This document shows positions 7,728-15,729 of a stretch of 19,027 nucleotides of DNA, in pieces. The DNA is taken from NCBI GenBank assembly GCA_001824635.1, contig MHYB01000029.1, forward strand, positions 1 to 19,027. The letters are read 5' to 3'. Under the pieces are notes generated by a model that worked only from the letters and a program-made list of their open reading frames with translations, ran no database searches and was not told where the DNA came from. Positions within the stretch are counted from its first letter, which is position 1, and each line of letters opens with the position of its first letter. A program made the position numbers and the translations under genes. This DNA is from Planctomycetes bacterium GWF2_50_10 (GTDB taxonomy: Bacteria; Planctomycetota; Phycisphaerae; Sedimentisphaerales; GWF2-50-10).

Positions 7728-8182
7728 TATAAGTTCCGCCTACTATTCTAATAATCTCACCTATTTTATACATTTCTTACTTAAATACAAGAAAAAGGGT
7801 AATTAGAATCACATAGGCCGGATTTGAAGTCGGCTATCTCGGAACGAGGCGATATTGGGGGATTTGGCAATGACATTTGCGTTCGACGCGGGATCGCTTG
7901 GCGCTTACGAGTAAAGCAAAATGAGAATCCTGGCGATCACGCTTATAGCTTTGGATGGGATGAAAGGATTTTGAATTCATAGCAGGGGTGGACAGCTTGA
8001 ATAAAGCACTACACTAGGTAGTGATTATCTTGTTTTTGGCTGGTGATGTAATAGTAATTTCAGGTGGGTGTTGCTATTGGGGCGGGGGGGATTTATAATT
8101 GCGCGACTTTTTTATAAACTAATTTTCGTGGCGGCTGTTCGGGGTTAAATCGGGCCTGGCGGCGGCTGGATCAAGGGTTAGA
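7728..8182. other. spacer between the island operon and nadE
   Basis: No gene can be supported. The part next to the operon is AT-rich and holds the possible promoter. From about 7800 the composition returns to that of the flanking genes. A frame open from 7803 to TAG at 7980-7982, with a possible TTG start at 7824, could be a remnant of a displaced gene (for example AYSFGWDERILNS at its end), but it has no ribosome site or recognisable family. A small hairpin CACTAC/GTAGTG sits at 8008-8023, and a G-run (8079-8090) mirrors the G-tracts on the island's other side. Confidence 0.55.
7763..7790 (-). promoter_or_regulatory. candidate promoter of the island operon
   Basis: On the minus strand TTGTAT (7790-7785) and TAAAAT (7768-7763) are spaced by 16 bases, 35 bases before the TTG start. 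The surrounding DNA is AT-rich, so chance matches are likely. Confidence 0.35.
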
Positions 8183-9811
8183 ATGAGCCTCAAAATCGGG
8201 CTTGGACAATTTGATGCGATAGTCGGCGGTCTGGAGGCCAACGTACGTTCCATGGAGGAGATGTACGCGCGGGCAAAGGCCCAGGATGTCGAGCTGCTCG
8301 TTTTTCCGGAGCTGGCCATTAGCGGGTATCCGCCGGAAGATCTGCTGCTTAAAAAGCATTTTTACGCGGATAACTACATAGCCCTTGAAAAACTGGCGAT
8401 TTCCTGTAAAGAGATCCCCATGCTGGTTGGTTTTGCCCAGCAGCATAAGTGCAAGCAGTATAACGCCATGGCGTTTTTGCAGGGCGGGGTGATCAAAAAG
8501 ACCTATCAGAAGTGCCTGCTGCCCAATTACGGCGTGTTCGATGAACAAAGGTATTTCAGCGCAGGGTCTGAGCCGGCGATCATTGAGATCAAGGGCATGC
8601 GCGTGGCGATGACCATCTGCGAGGACTTGTGGTTTACCGACTGGATAGCCAATTTCCTGGCCTCTTCGGGGCCGATCGACTTAATTGTGAATATTTCCGC
8701 TTCCCCGTTCCATGTGGGGAAAATAGTAACCCGCCAGAAGGTACTTGCAGGCTGCGCGAGCAAACTTCGCACAGCTGTTGCGTATTGCAATCTGGTCGGC
8801 GGGCAGGATGAACTTGTCTTTGACGGGCGGAGCATGTTGGTTGATTCAAAAGGCGAGGTTCGGCTGCAGGCGAAGGCATTCGAAGAAGATCTGCTGGTGG
8901 GGCGAGTAGAACGGCAGGGGGCGGATGTCAATGTTATTGATTCTGAGCCGGTTGCAATGCTGGAGGATGTTGAAGAGATATTTCAAGCGCTGGTGCTGGG
9001 AACCCGCGATTATGTGCGCAAGAATGGTTTTAAACGGGTTGTGATCGGCGTAAGCGGCGGTATAGATTCCGCTTTGACGGCGGCGATAGCGGTCGAGGCG
9101 CTTGGGGCGGATAATGTTGTGGGCGTTACGATGCCGTCGAAGTTCAACAGTGCCGAGACGATAAGCGATTCGGGGCTTGTGGGCGAAAGGCTGGGGATAG
9201 AATTTCACACGATTCCGATAAGTACTGTTCTGGAATCGTTTGACGGGGTACTTGCCACGGTTGAGGGCTGGAGCAATGCCGGGCTGGCTTATGAGAACCT
9301 CCAGGCGAGGATACGCGGCTCGATGCTCATGTCGCTTTCCAACCAGATGGGCTGGCTTGTACTTACGACGGGAAATAAAAGCGAGACGGCGGTTGGGTAT
9401 TCGACGCTTTATGGCGATACGGCGGGCGGTTTTGCGGTGATAAAGGATGTGCCTAAGACGGTTGTTTATCGGCTGGCGGCGTATTTTAATCAGATGCGCG
9501 GGGCTGAGGTGATTCCGCAAAGCATAATACACCGCGTGCCGACGGCGGAATTGCGGCCAAACCAGAAGGATACAGATTCTTTGCCGGAATACGAGATACT
9601 TGATACAATCCTGCGTTCTTATGTGGAAGAAGACCAGTCGATTAGCTGGCTCATCGAAAGCGGCATGCCTGCGGAGGCGGTGACGCGGGTGGTGCGCATG
9701 ATAGATAAAAATGAGTACAAACGGCGTCAATCGCCGCCGGGAATAAAAATTACGCCCAAAGCGTTTGGAAAAGATTGGCGATTGCCGATTACCAATGCGT
9801 ATAGAGGGTAG
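8183..9811 (+). CDS. nadE: glutamine-dependent NAD+ synthetase NadE
   Basis: 542 residues, the two-domain glutamine-dependent type. The N-terminal nitrilase-like glutaminase domain has E43 (FPELAISGYPPED), K110 (YQKCLLPNYGVFDE) and C146 (TICEDLW). The C-terminal synthetase has the PP-loop SGGIDS (291-296), then LTTGNKSE and the YGDTAGGFAVIKDV segment. It converts nicotinate adenine dinucleotide to NAD+ in the cytoplasm, with ammonia delivered from glutamine. AAGGG five bases before the ATG supports the start. It sits beside an island whose nucleosidase might attack adenine nucleotides, but nothing shows that this is more than the insertion point. It heads a run of glutamine-amidotransferase genes. 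A heptamer repeat begins just after its stop. Confidence 0.96.
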   Translation: MSLKIGLGQFDAIVGGLEANVRSMEEMYARAKAQDVELLVFPELAISGYPPEDLLLKKHFYADNYIALEKLAISCKEIPMLVGFAQQHKCKQYNAMAFLQGGVIKKTYQKCLLPNYGVFDEQRYFSAGSEPAIIEIKGMRVAMTICEDLWFTDWIANFLASSGPIDLIVNISASPFHVGKIVTRQKVLAGCASKLRTAVAYCNLVGGQDELVFDGRSMLVDSKGEVRLQAKAFEEDLLVGRVERQGADVNVIDSEPVAMLEDVEEIFQALVLGTRDYVRKNGFKRVVIGVSGGIDSALTAAIAVEALGADNVVGVTMPSKFNSAETISDSGLVGERLGIEFHTIPISTVLESFDGVLATVEGWSNAGLAYENLQARIRGSMLMSLSNQMGWLVLTTGNKSETAVGYSTLYGDTAGGFAVIKDVPKTVVYRLAAYFNQMRGAEVIPQSIIHRVPTAELRPNQKDTDSLPEYEILDTILRSYVEEDQSISWLIESGMPAEAVTRVVRMIDKNEYKRRQSPPGIKITPKAFGKDWRLPITNAYRG

Positions 9812-9812
9812 G

Positions 9813-9861
9813 TTAGGGACAAGTTGTAAGGAACAAGGTAAGGCAACAGGCAAGAGGCAAC
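9813..9861 (+). repeat. degenerate heptamer tandem repeat (AGGCAA type)
   Basis: Seven 7-base units directly after nadE, the clearest being CAAGGTA, AGGCAAC, AGGCAAG, AGGCAAC. A second array of the same kind follows carA. Confidence 0.6.
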
Positions 9862-9944
9862 AGTGTCTGGGTATGACAGGTGAAAGTGTTTGCGGGTAAG
9901 TTAAGCAGTGAAGTTAATTGTGTTATGTAGGTCGGAGATAAGAG

Positions 9945-11030
9945 TTGGCTAAAATAGCTTTTGCAGACGGGTTGGTTTTAAAGGGTAAGGGGCTTGGGGC
10001 TTCTGGCATCACGCATGGCGAAGTGGTGTTCAATACGGCGATGACGGGGTACCAGGAGGTGCTTACCGATCCTTCTTATGCCGGGCAGATAGTTACCATG
10101 ACATACCCGCTGATAGGGAACTATGGCGTAAATACCGAAGATATGGAGTCGCGAAAGGTATTCCTTTCCGGTTTTGTAGTCCGCGAGGCGTCGGAGATAG
10201 TGAGCAACTGGCGGTGCAATGAGATAACGGTTGACGAGTATCTCAAGCGGAATAACATCGTGGCGATACAGGATGTCGATACGCGGGAGATAACCAAGCA
10301 TATACGAACGGCTGGGGCGATGACCGCGGTTATTTCCAGCGGCGATGAGAGCAATGAGGAACTTGTGGCCAAGGCTAAGGCGGCTCCCGACCTGGTGGGC
10401 CGCGATCTTGTCAAGGATGTCATCGAGCAGAATTCGTATATCTGGCAGGACAGGGGCGTTTATAATGTGGTCGTTTATGACTGCGGTATCAAATATAACA
10501 TACTGCGGCAGCTTGCGGAGGCGGGGTGCAGGGTGGAAGTGGTGCCCGCGACGGCGAGTTCGGCGGATATTTTGGCTAGGAAGCCTGACGGGGTGCTGCT
10601 TGGAAACGGGCCTGGCGATCCGGCAGCGGTGAAGTATGCCGTGGAGACGGTTCGCGGGATTCTTGGCAAGGTGCCGATCTTCGGGATATGCCTTGGGCAC
10701 CAGATGCTTGGGCTTGGTCTGGGCGGAAAGACGTTCAAACTCAAATTCGGCCATCATGGCGGAAATCATCCCGTGAAAGACCTTGCTACAGGCAAGATCA
10801 TGATAACAGTGCAGAATCACGGGTTCTGCGTTGATATCGATTCGCTCGGCGGCGATCGCAACGTGGAGATCACGCATTTGAATCTCAATGACGGCACATG
10901 CGAGGGAATCAATCATAAGCATATACCGGCGTTTTCGGTGCAGTTCCACCCGGAGGCAGGGCCTGGGCCTCATGATGCGAGGACGCTGTTCGGACGGTTC
11001 TGTGCGCTGATGAAAGAGCATAAGAAGTAA
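9945..11030 (+). CDS. carA: carbamoyl-phosphate synthase small (glutaminase) subunit CarA
   Basis: 361 residues, normal for CarA. It hydrolyses glutamine and passes ammonia to CarB for carbamoyl phosphate, used in pyrimidine and arginine synthesis. The N-terminal CPSase domain has the expected NTAMTGYQEVLTDPSYAGQI (30-49). The class I glutaminase triad is C249 (FGICLGHQML), H335 and E337 (VQFHPEAGPGPHD). The start is TTG at 9945, with GGAG seven bases upstream; it gives the usual N-terminus (MAKIAFADG), and no ATG lies nearby. carB lies two genes downstream, with hisH and hisF between them, an unusual order. Confidence 0.95.
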   Translation: MAKIAFADGLVLKGKGLGASGITHGEVVFNTAMTGYQEVLTDPSYAGQIVTMTYPLIGNYGVNTEDMESRKVFLSGFVVREASEIVSNWRCNEITVDEYLKRNNIVAIQDVDTREITKHIRTAGAMTAVISSGDESNEELVAKAKAAPDLVGRDLVKDVIEQNSYIWQDRGVYNVVVYDCGIKYNILRQLAEAGCRVEVVPATASSADILARKPDGVLLGNGPGDPAAVKYAVETVRGILGKVPIFGICLGHQMLGLGLGGKTFKLKFGHHGGNHPVKDLATGKIMITVQNHGFCVDIDSLGGDRNVEITHLNLNDGTCEGINHKHIPAFSVQFHPEAGPGPHDARTLFGRFCALMKEHKK

Positions 11031-11065
11031 AGGGCAAAGGTCAAAAGGCAAAAGGTAAAGGTGTG
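11031..11065 (+). repeat. degenerate heptamer tandem repeat (AGGCAA type)
   Basis: Starts at the first base after the carA stop: AGGGCAA, AGGTCAA, AAGGCAA, AAGGTAA, AGGTGTG. Same period and consensus as the array after nadE. Confidence 0.65.
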
Positions 11066-11066
11066 G

Positions 11067-11095
11067 AATCCTGACGTGGTCAGGATTGCTTTTAG
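11067..11095 (+). terminator. hairpin between carA and hisH, possible terminator or attenuator
   Basis: A perfect 9-bp stem AATCCTGAC / GTCAGGATT (11067-11075 and 11079-11087) with loop GTG, followed by GCTTTTAG. The T-run is short, so it may only reduce read-through into hisH, whose start is 11 bases after the stem. Confidence 0.5.
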
Positions 11096-11098
11096 ATA

Positions 11099-11722
11099 AT
11101 GATAGTAGCAGTAGATTATAAAGCGGGTAATTTGACCAGTGTGCAACTGGCATTTGAGCATTTGGGCGAGAAGGTGCTTATTACGGATAAGCCGGGGGAT
11201 ATTTTACGCGCCGAGCGTGTGGTGTTTCCAGGGGTGGGGGCGGCTGGGGCGGCTATGGCTAATCTGCGTTCACTGGGCTTGATCGAGCCGATCCGGGAGG
11301 TTATCGAAAGAGGGACGCCGTTTCTTGGGATATGCATAGGCATTCAACTGCTGCTGGGCTATTCCGATGAGGATGGCGGAGTGGAGTGCACGGGGATAGT
11401 CAAAGGCAGGGCGAAAAAATTCAGTTCGGCTGACCCAATGTGCAAGATCCCGCAGATGGGGTGGAACGGGCTTTCGTTTACAAGATCGCATCCGCTGCTT
11501 GAGGGTATTGAAAATCAAAGCGAGTTTTATTTCGTGCACAGCTATTATCCGGCGGTGGAAGATGAATCCATTGTGATTGGCAGAACGGATTATGCGGATG
11601 TGAATTTTGCGGCGATGATAGCGAGGGGTAACCTGGCAGCTGTGCAGTTTCACCCTGAGCGGTCGGGCAGGATAGGTTTGAAGATGCTTGCGAATTTTGC
11701 GAAGTGGGAGGGGACATGCTGA
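11099..11722 (+). CDS. hisH: imidazole glycerol phosphate synthase glutaminase subunit HisH
   Basis: 207 residues. HisH releases ammonia from glutamine for HisF in histidine synthesis. The class I glutaminase triad is C79 (LGICIGIQLL), H185 and E187 (VQFHPERSG). The N-terminus MIVAVDYKAGNLTSV and PGVGAAGAAM (oxyanion-side PGVGAF in most relatives) are typical. A clear ribosome site is not visible before the ATG at 11099; the region just upstream is a hairpin. Its stop overlaps the hisF start by seven bases, giving tight coupling of two subunits that form a 1:1 complex. The rest of the his operon is not in the window. Confidence 0.94.
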   Translation: MIVAVDYKAGNLTSVQLAFEHLGEKVLITDKPGDILRAERVVFPGVGAAGAAMANLRSLGLIEPIREVIERGTPFLGICIGIQLLLGYSDEDGGVECTGIVKGRAKKFSSADPMCKIPQMGWNGLSFTRSHPLLEGIENQSEFYFVHSYYPAVEDESIVIGRTDYADVNFAAMIARGNLAAVQFHPERSGRIGLKMLANFAKWEGTC

Positions 11723-12495
11723 CCAAACGCATAATACCCTGCCTGGATGTTCGCGACCGCAAGGTTACCAAGGGAGTGAAATTCCAGAATAATATCGAGC
11801 TTGGCGATCCGATCGAAATGGCTGTGGCATACAGTGACGGCGGGTGCGATGAGCTGGTATTCTATGATATAACGGCATCGGCGCAGAGAAGGCCTATCGA
11901 TATTGAGATGGTACGCGAGGTTGCCAAAGTAGTGCATATTCCGTTTGCAGTGGGCGGGGGGATAGAAAATCTTGAGGATATGCGGCGGGTGCTTTTGGCG
12001 GGAGCGGAAAAGGTAAGTGTAAATTCGCTTGCGGTGCGAAATCCAAAGATAATCGCGGAGGGGGCGCGTGAGTTTGGTGCGCAGTGCATAGTGCTGGGCA
12101 TGGACCCGGTGAAGGTAGAAGACCTGCAAAAATTTCCAAGCGGGTACGAGATCACGATACGCGGTTTTCGGGAGAGGACTGGTATCGATGCACTTGAATG
12201 GGCAAAGCAAGCGGAGGGGCTTGGGGCTGGTGAGATAGTCGTAAACAGCGTAGACGCCGACGGGACGAGGGAGGGTTTTGAACTGAACCTTACGCGGCTG
12301 ATATCGACGAGCGTGCGAATACCTGTTGTGGCAAGCGGCGGGGCGGGGGAGCCGAGGCATTTGGCAGAGGTGTTTACGGCTGGTAAAGCCGATGCGGCTA
12401 TTATAGCGAGCATGATACATACGGGACAATATACGATCAGGCAAATAAAGGATGAACTTATCGGGGCGAATATACACATAAGGAAGAAATGGTAA
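11716..12495 (+). CDS. hisF: imidazole glycerol phosphate synthase cyclase subunit HisF
   Basis: 259 residues from the ATG at 11716. An in-frame GTG at 11704 would add four residues, but GGAGGGG lies just before the ATG and MLTKRIIPCLDV is the family's true N-terminus. HisF is a TIM barrel that turns PRFAR plus ammonia into imidazole glycerol phosphate and AICAR. The catalytic aspartates D11 (IIPCLDVRD) and D130 (LGMDPVK) fall at the standard positions, and phosphate-binding loops AVGGGIENLED and VASGGAGEPRH are present. It overlaps hisH by seven bases and lies 15 bases before carB. AICAR links the step to purine synthesis. Confidence 0.96.
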   Translation: MLTKRIIPCLDVRDRKVTKGVKFQNNIELGDPIEMAVAYSDGGCDELVFYDITASAQRRPIDIEMVREVAKVVHIPFAVGGGIENLEDMRRVLLAGAEKVSVNSLAVRNPKIIAEGAREFGAQCIVLGMDPVKVEDLQKFPSGYEITIRGFRERTGIDALEWAKQAEGLGAGEIVVNSVDADGTREGFELNLTRLISTSVRIPVVASGGAGEPRHLAEVFTAGKADAAIIASMIHTGQYTIRQIKDELIGANIHIRKKW

Positions 12496-12510
12496 TTTTG
12501 GAGTTTAGAA

Positions 12511-14166
12511 ATGCCGCGCAGAGATGATATACATAAAATATTGATAATAGGTTCTGGCCCAATAGTGATAGGGCAGGCGTGCGAGTTCGATTATTCCGGC
12601 GCGCAGGCGTGCAAGGCGCTGATGGCTGAGGGATATGAGCTTGTGCTTATAAATTCCAACCCGGCGACGATCATGACGGACCCGATCATGGCGCAGCGGA
12701 CGTATATCGAGCCTATAGAGCCTAAGTTCGTGGAAATGATAATCGAGCGGGAAAGGCCTGACGCGATACTGCCTACATTGGGCGGGCAGACTGCGCTGAA
12801 CTGCGCGATGGATCTTTCAAAGAGCGGCGTGCTTGAAAAATACGGCGTCAAGATGCTCGGCGCAAGCGCAGAAGCGATAGCCAAGGCGGAGGATCGCCAG
12901 TTATTCAAAGACTGTATGATAAAGATCGGGCTTGATGTTCCGCGTTCGGGGCTGGCAAGGAATACGGCGGAGGCAGAAGAGGCGCTGAAGATAGTTTCAC
13001 TGCCTGCGATCATTCGGCCTGCGTTTACGCTTGGCGGTAAGGGCGGTGGTGTGGCATTCAATGAAGAAGAATACAGGAAATTCGTTCAGACGGGCCTGGA
13101 TGCTTCGCCGATACGGGAAATACTTATCGAAGAGTATCTGGCGGGCTGGAAGGAATTTGAGCTTGAGGTCATGCGCGACAGGATGGATAATGTGGTTATC
13201 ATCTGCTCCATTGAGAATATCGACCCGATGGGAGTGCATACAGGAGATTCGGTTACGCTTGCTCCTGCCCAGACGCTTACGGATCGTGAGTACCAGGAAA
13301 TGCGGAACGCGGCAATAAAATGCATTCGCGAGATAGGCGTAGAAACGGGCGGCTCTAACGTGCAGTTTGCGGTCAATCCGAAAAACGGCAGAATGGTTGT
13401 GATCGAGATCAATCCACGCGTATCCCGCAGTTCGGCTCTCGCGAGCAAGGCGACGGGTTTTCCGATAGCGAAGATAGCCGCCAAACTGGCTGTGGGTTAT
13501 ACTCTTGATGAAATTCCAAATGACATTACAGCCAAGACACCGGCGTGTTTTGAGCCGACGATAGATTATGTCGCGGTGAAAATTCCGAGGTTTACGTTTG
13601 AAAAATTCAAAGGTGCTGAGGCTATTCTCGGTTCAAGCATGAAATCTGTGGGTGAGGTTATGGCGCTGGGCAGGACGTTTAAAGAGGCCCTGCAGAAGGG
13701 TTATCGCTCGCTGGAGACAGGTGTTGCTGGGCTTGATGATAAGCTTACCAATATTTCCGATGAACAGTTGAGGCAGGGGCTGATAACGGCTGTGCCGGAC
13801 AGGCTTTTCTTCGCGAAAGAAGCTCTCAAACGCAATATGAGCGTCGAAGAGGTCGCGTCGCTTTGCCAGATCGATAAGTGGTTTATTTATAATGTAAAAC
13901 AGTTGATCGATATGGAAGTTAAGATCGCGGCAGCGGCCCAGATCGATGCCGAGTTCATGCTTGAGATCAAACGCTATGGCTTTGGCGATAAGCAGATCGC
14001 TAAATTGCGAAAGAGCACCGAGATGGAAGTTCGCAAGCAGCGTCTGGCATTGGGTGTCAAGCCTGTGTACAAGCTGGTTGATACCTGCGCGGCGGAATTC
14101 GAGGCTTATACACCTTATTATTATTCAACATACGAACGCACGGACGAAAGTATTGCAAGTGCGTGA
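12511..14166 (+). CDS. carB: carbamoyl-phosphate synthase large subunit, N-terminal half only (split CarB)
   Basis: 551 residues, against about 1,070 for a normal CarB. Present are the first synthetase half (biotin carboxylase-like N-domain, SGPIVIGQACEFDYSG; ATP-grasp about 130-400 with IIRPAFTLGGKGGG and the metal-binding VIEINPRVSRSS, E299/N301) and the oligomerisation domain (about 400-540, ending TCAAEFEAYTPYYYSTYE). Translation stops ten residues later, exactly in the linker before the carbamate-phosphorylating half. No frame downstream encodes that half. This half makes carboxyphosphate/carbamate; without the other it cannot make carbamoyl phosphate. Split CarB proteins encoded as two genes are known in some archaea and thermophilic bacteria, so a separate second gene elsewhere is the simplest reading; a truncated gene is the alternative. 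GGAG precedes the ATG. A heptamer repeat overlaps the stop. Confidence 0.9.
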   Translation: MPRRDDIHKILIIGSGPIVIGQACEFDYSGAQACKALMAEGYELVLINSNPATIMTDPIMAQRTYIEPIEPKFVEMIIERERPDAILPTLGGQTALNCAMDLSKSGVLEKYGVKMLGASAEAIAKAEDRQLFKDCMIKIGLDVPRSGLARNTAEAEEALKIVSLPAIIRPAFTLGGKGGGVAFNEEEYRKFVQTGLDASPIREILIEEYLAGWKEFELEVMRDRMDNVVIICSIENIDPMGVHTGDSVTLAPAQTLTDREYQEMRNAAIKCIREIGVETGGSNVQFAVNPKNGRMVVIEINPRVSRSSALASKATGFPIAKIAAKLAVGYTLDEIPNDITAKTPACFEPTIDYVAVKIPRFTFEKFKGAEAILGSSMKSVGEVMALGRTFKEALQKGYRSLETGVAGLDDKLTNISDEQLRQGLITAVPDRLFFAKEALKRNMSVEEVASLCQIDKWFIYNVKQLIDMEVKIAAAAQIDAEFMLEIKRYGFGDKQIAKLRKSTEMEVRKQRLALGVKPVYKLVDTCAAEFEAYTPYYYSTYERTDESIASA

Positions 14167-14192
14167 TTAGTAATTTGTGATTAGTTGTTAGT
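14165..14192 (+). repeat. degenerate heptamer tandem repeat (NNTTAGT type)
   Basis: GATTAGT, AATTTGT, GATTAGT, TGTTAGT in register, starting inside the carB stop codon and ending two bases before the stop of the convergent gene. A related array lies at 3251-3285. Confidence 0.65.
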
Positions 14193-14193
14193 G

Positions 14194-15579
14194 TTAGTAA
14201 TTACTGCCCCTTGGCGAAGTTGTGCCGCCGCCGAGACGTACTCTCGGTGAAGGGCGCAGAACATCAGGCCCAATCGGGGCAGTGGTGCCGGGGCGGATCG
14301 CCTGGATTATGGCGCGGGCGAAGAGGGTTGAACTGGCGGGCCCCGCGGCGGTGATTATGCCAGCCTGGGTTTGAACGCCTGATTCGGCATAGGATTGGTT
14401 GTTGCCGAGACGGTACTGGCTTTGCCGCTGATAGCTCCTGGCACGGTCTGCTGGGAGTATGCCTGCTTTGGCGAGCAAGGCGGCGCCTTCTCCGATGCCG
14501 CCGATTATCTTGCCCTGGTTGGAAGCTGTCGCGATAAGATCAAGTACAGCATCGTTTCGATAGTAGTCCATCATGCCATTTCCGCCGATGAAGATCAGTG
14601 CGTCATACTGCTGCAGGTCCAGGTCGGCGATGGTTACGGTTGCGGTGGCCTGGCCCAGATTGATTCCTTCCCTGGGTCCCAGGGTTGTGCTTGCGATCTC
14701 GGCGCGTATGTTTGCGATGTCGAAGGCGTCGAGAATGTCAGAAAGTTCCTCATCGCTGTAATTCTTTTCCGGCAAGATCAGTGCTACGGTTTGCGCGGTG
14801 GGCTGGGGTCTTGCCTGGGTTGGCTGAGCTGTTATCGCAGTGGAGGGCACACCAATGGTTACCATTGCAATCGGGTCCTGGGCGGCGGGGATGTTGGCCA
14901 GTTTGCGAACAAGGATCTGATCGAATGTTGTTGTGATCAAGGATCCCAGGCCAAGGCCGGCGGCCTGCAGGGCGACAGACTGGGCTATCTGACCTGCCTG
15001 GGCGTACTCATTAAAACGTGAGCGGGTGGTGGCGGTTTTGCCCTCGGGGCGGGTGAGTATGAGTATTGTCATACCAGCCTGGTTTATGGCAGGCTGCTTG
15101 TTGGCGGCGTTGGAGAGGCCAAGGCGAAAATCACGCGTTACGATGCGTGTGAGCGAATGAGCAAGGGGATCGTAAGTGAATATGCCATTGACGTTGAAAA
15201 CGTAAAGATCGTATGGGAACAGCAGCGGGTTTGGGGCTGATGCCTGGCCGGGGCGGGCTCTTGTGGGCGGTGCGGCACGCGTCGTCTGTATGCGAGCAAG
15301 GGCGCGTATGGTCATGTTTGCCGCCCATGTGAGCTGGCTTACCTGCTCGTCGCTGAGGGGGGTTGTAAGATACGCGCGGGTCTGGTCATAGACGGCGATA
15401 CTGTTTTCGACGCTGATGGTGCCTAGCATATTCGGATCGGGCAATACGATACGCAGCTGCGGGGCGCGGGCGAGCCTGTCGGCTGCGATATTGGAATCCG
15501 CCGCCGTGTTGGCATCCTGGGCATGGCCGCAAAACGGCAAACAAAACACAACAGCAGCAATCATAAGTGCTAAGCGCAT
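14194..15579 (-). CDS. exported nitroreductase-like / DJ-1-PfpI-like fusion protein
   Basis: 461 residues. A signal peptide (MRLALMIAAVVFCLPFCGHA, cut after A20) sends it across the inner membrane. Residues 50-245 resemble the SagB-type nitroreductase fold: ISVENSIAVYDQTRAYLTTP, LSDEQVSQLTWAA, the APNPLLFPYDLYVFNVNGI region, AQSVALQAAGLGLG and an ending AMVTIGVP. The usual RRSxR flavin-site arginines are only partly kept. Residues 264-428 resemble a DJ-1/PfpI domain (VALILPEKNYSDEEL, YDALIFIGGNG, then GKIIGGIGEGAALLAKAGIL), but the nucleophile cysteine (I-C-x-G) is replaced by G363. The tail is Pro/Arg/Gly-rich. GGAG six bases before the ATG supports the start. It is divergent from the VanZ-like gene. 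The two-domain reading is by eye; function unknown, and it may be binding-only. Confidence 0.72.
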   Translation of the reverse strand: MRLALMIAAVVFCLPFCGHAQDANTAADSNIAADRLARAPQLRIVLPDPNMLGTISVENSIAVYDQTRAYLTTPLSDEQVSQLTWAANMTIRALARIQTTRAAPPTRARPGQASAPNPLLFPYDLYVFNVNGIFTYDPLAHSLTRIVTRDFRLGLSNAANKQPAINQAGMTILILTRPEGKTATTRSRFNEYAQAGQIAQSVALQAAGLGLGSLITTTFDQILVRKLANIPAAQDPIAMVTIGVPSTAITAQPTQARPQPTAQTVALILPEKNYSDEELSDILDAFDIANIRAEIASTTLGPREGINLGQATATVTIADLDLQQYDALIFIGGNGMMDYYRNDAVLDLIATASNQGKIIGGIGEGAALLAKAGILPADRARSYQRQSQYRLGNNQSYAESGVQTQAGIITAAGPASSTLFARAIIQAIRPGTTAPIGPDVLRPSPRVRLGGGTTSPRGSNY

Positions 15580-15608
15580 AAATATCTCCGATATGAATTT
15601 ATAAAGGC

Positions 15609-15633
15609 GTCAACTTCGGTCTTGGAAGTTGAT
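15609..15633. promoter_or_regulatory. inverted repeat in the divergent intergenic region
   Basis: TCAACTTC and GAAGTTGA (15610-15617 and 15625-15632) form a perfect 8-bp inverted repeat around GGTCTTG, extendable by one G-T pair. It lies 30 bases before the minus-strand gene's ATG and about 100 bases before the VanZ-like gene, so it could be an operator or a leader hairpin. No T-run follows in either direction. Confidence 0.4.
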
Positions 15634-15729
15634 ACAAATTAGATTATAAAGGCCGCAAAGGAAATTGCAAAGGTTTAGAAGTATTCCAAAATCTCAGTTG
15701 GAGATGACTTCTGTAAGTAAAGTTCTTCG

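Noticed and set aside
7803..7982. Open frame of about 60 codons ending AYSFGWDERILNS between the island and nadE
   Set aside because: No ATG, no ribosome site and no recognisable family; it may be a remnant but cannot be called a gene.
8846..9853. Long minus-strand frame (335 codons) opposite nadE
   Set aside because: Antisense shadow of nadE with Arg/His-rich, non-family sequence.
9978..11153. Long minus-strand frame (391 codons) opposite carA
   Set aside because: Lies opposite the clear carA gene; His/Arg/Pro-rich composition is typical of an antisense shadow.
14167..14700. A frameshifted continuation of carB into its second half
   Set aside because: No plus-strand frame downstream resembles the second synthetase half; the DNA is instead coding on the minus strand.
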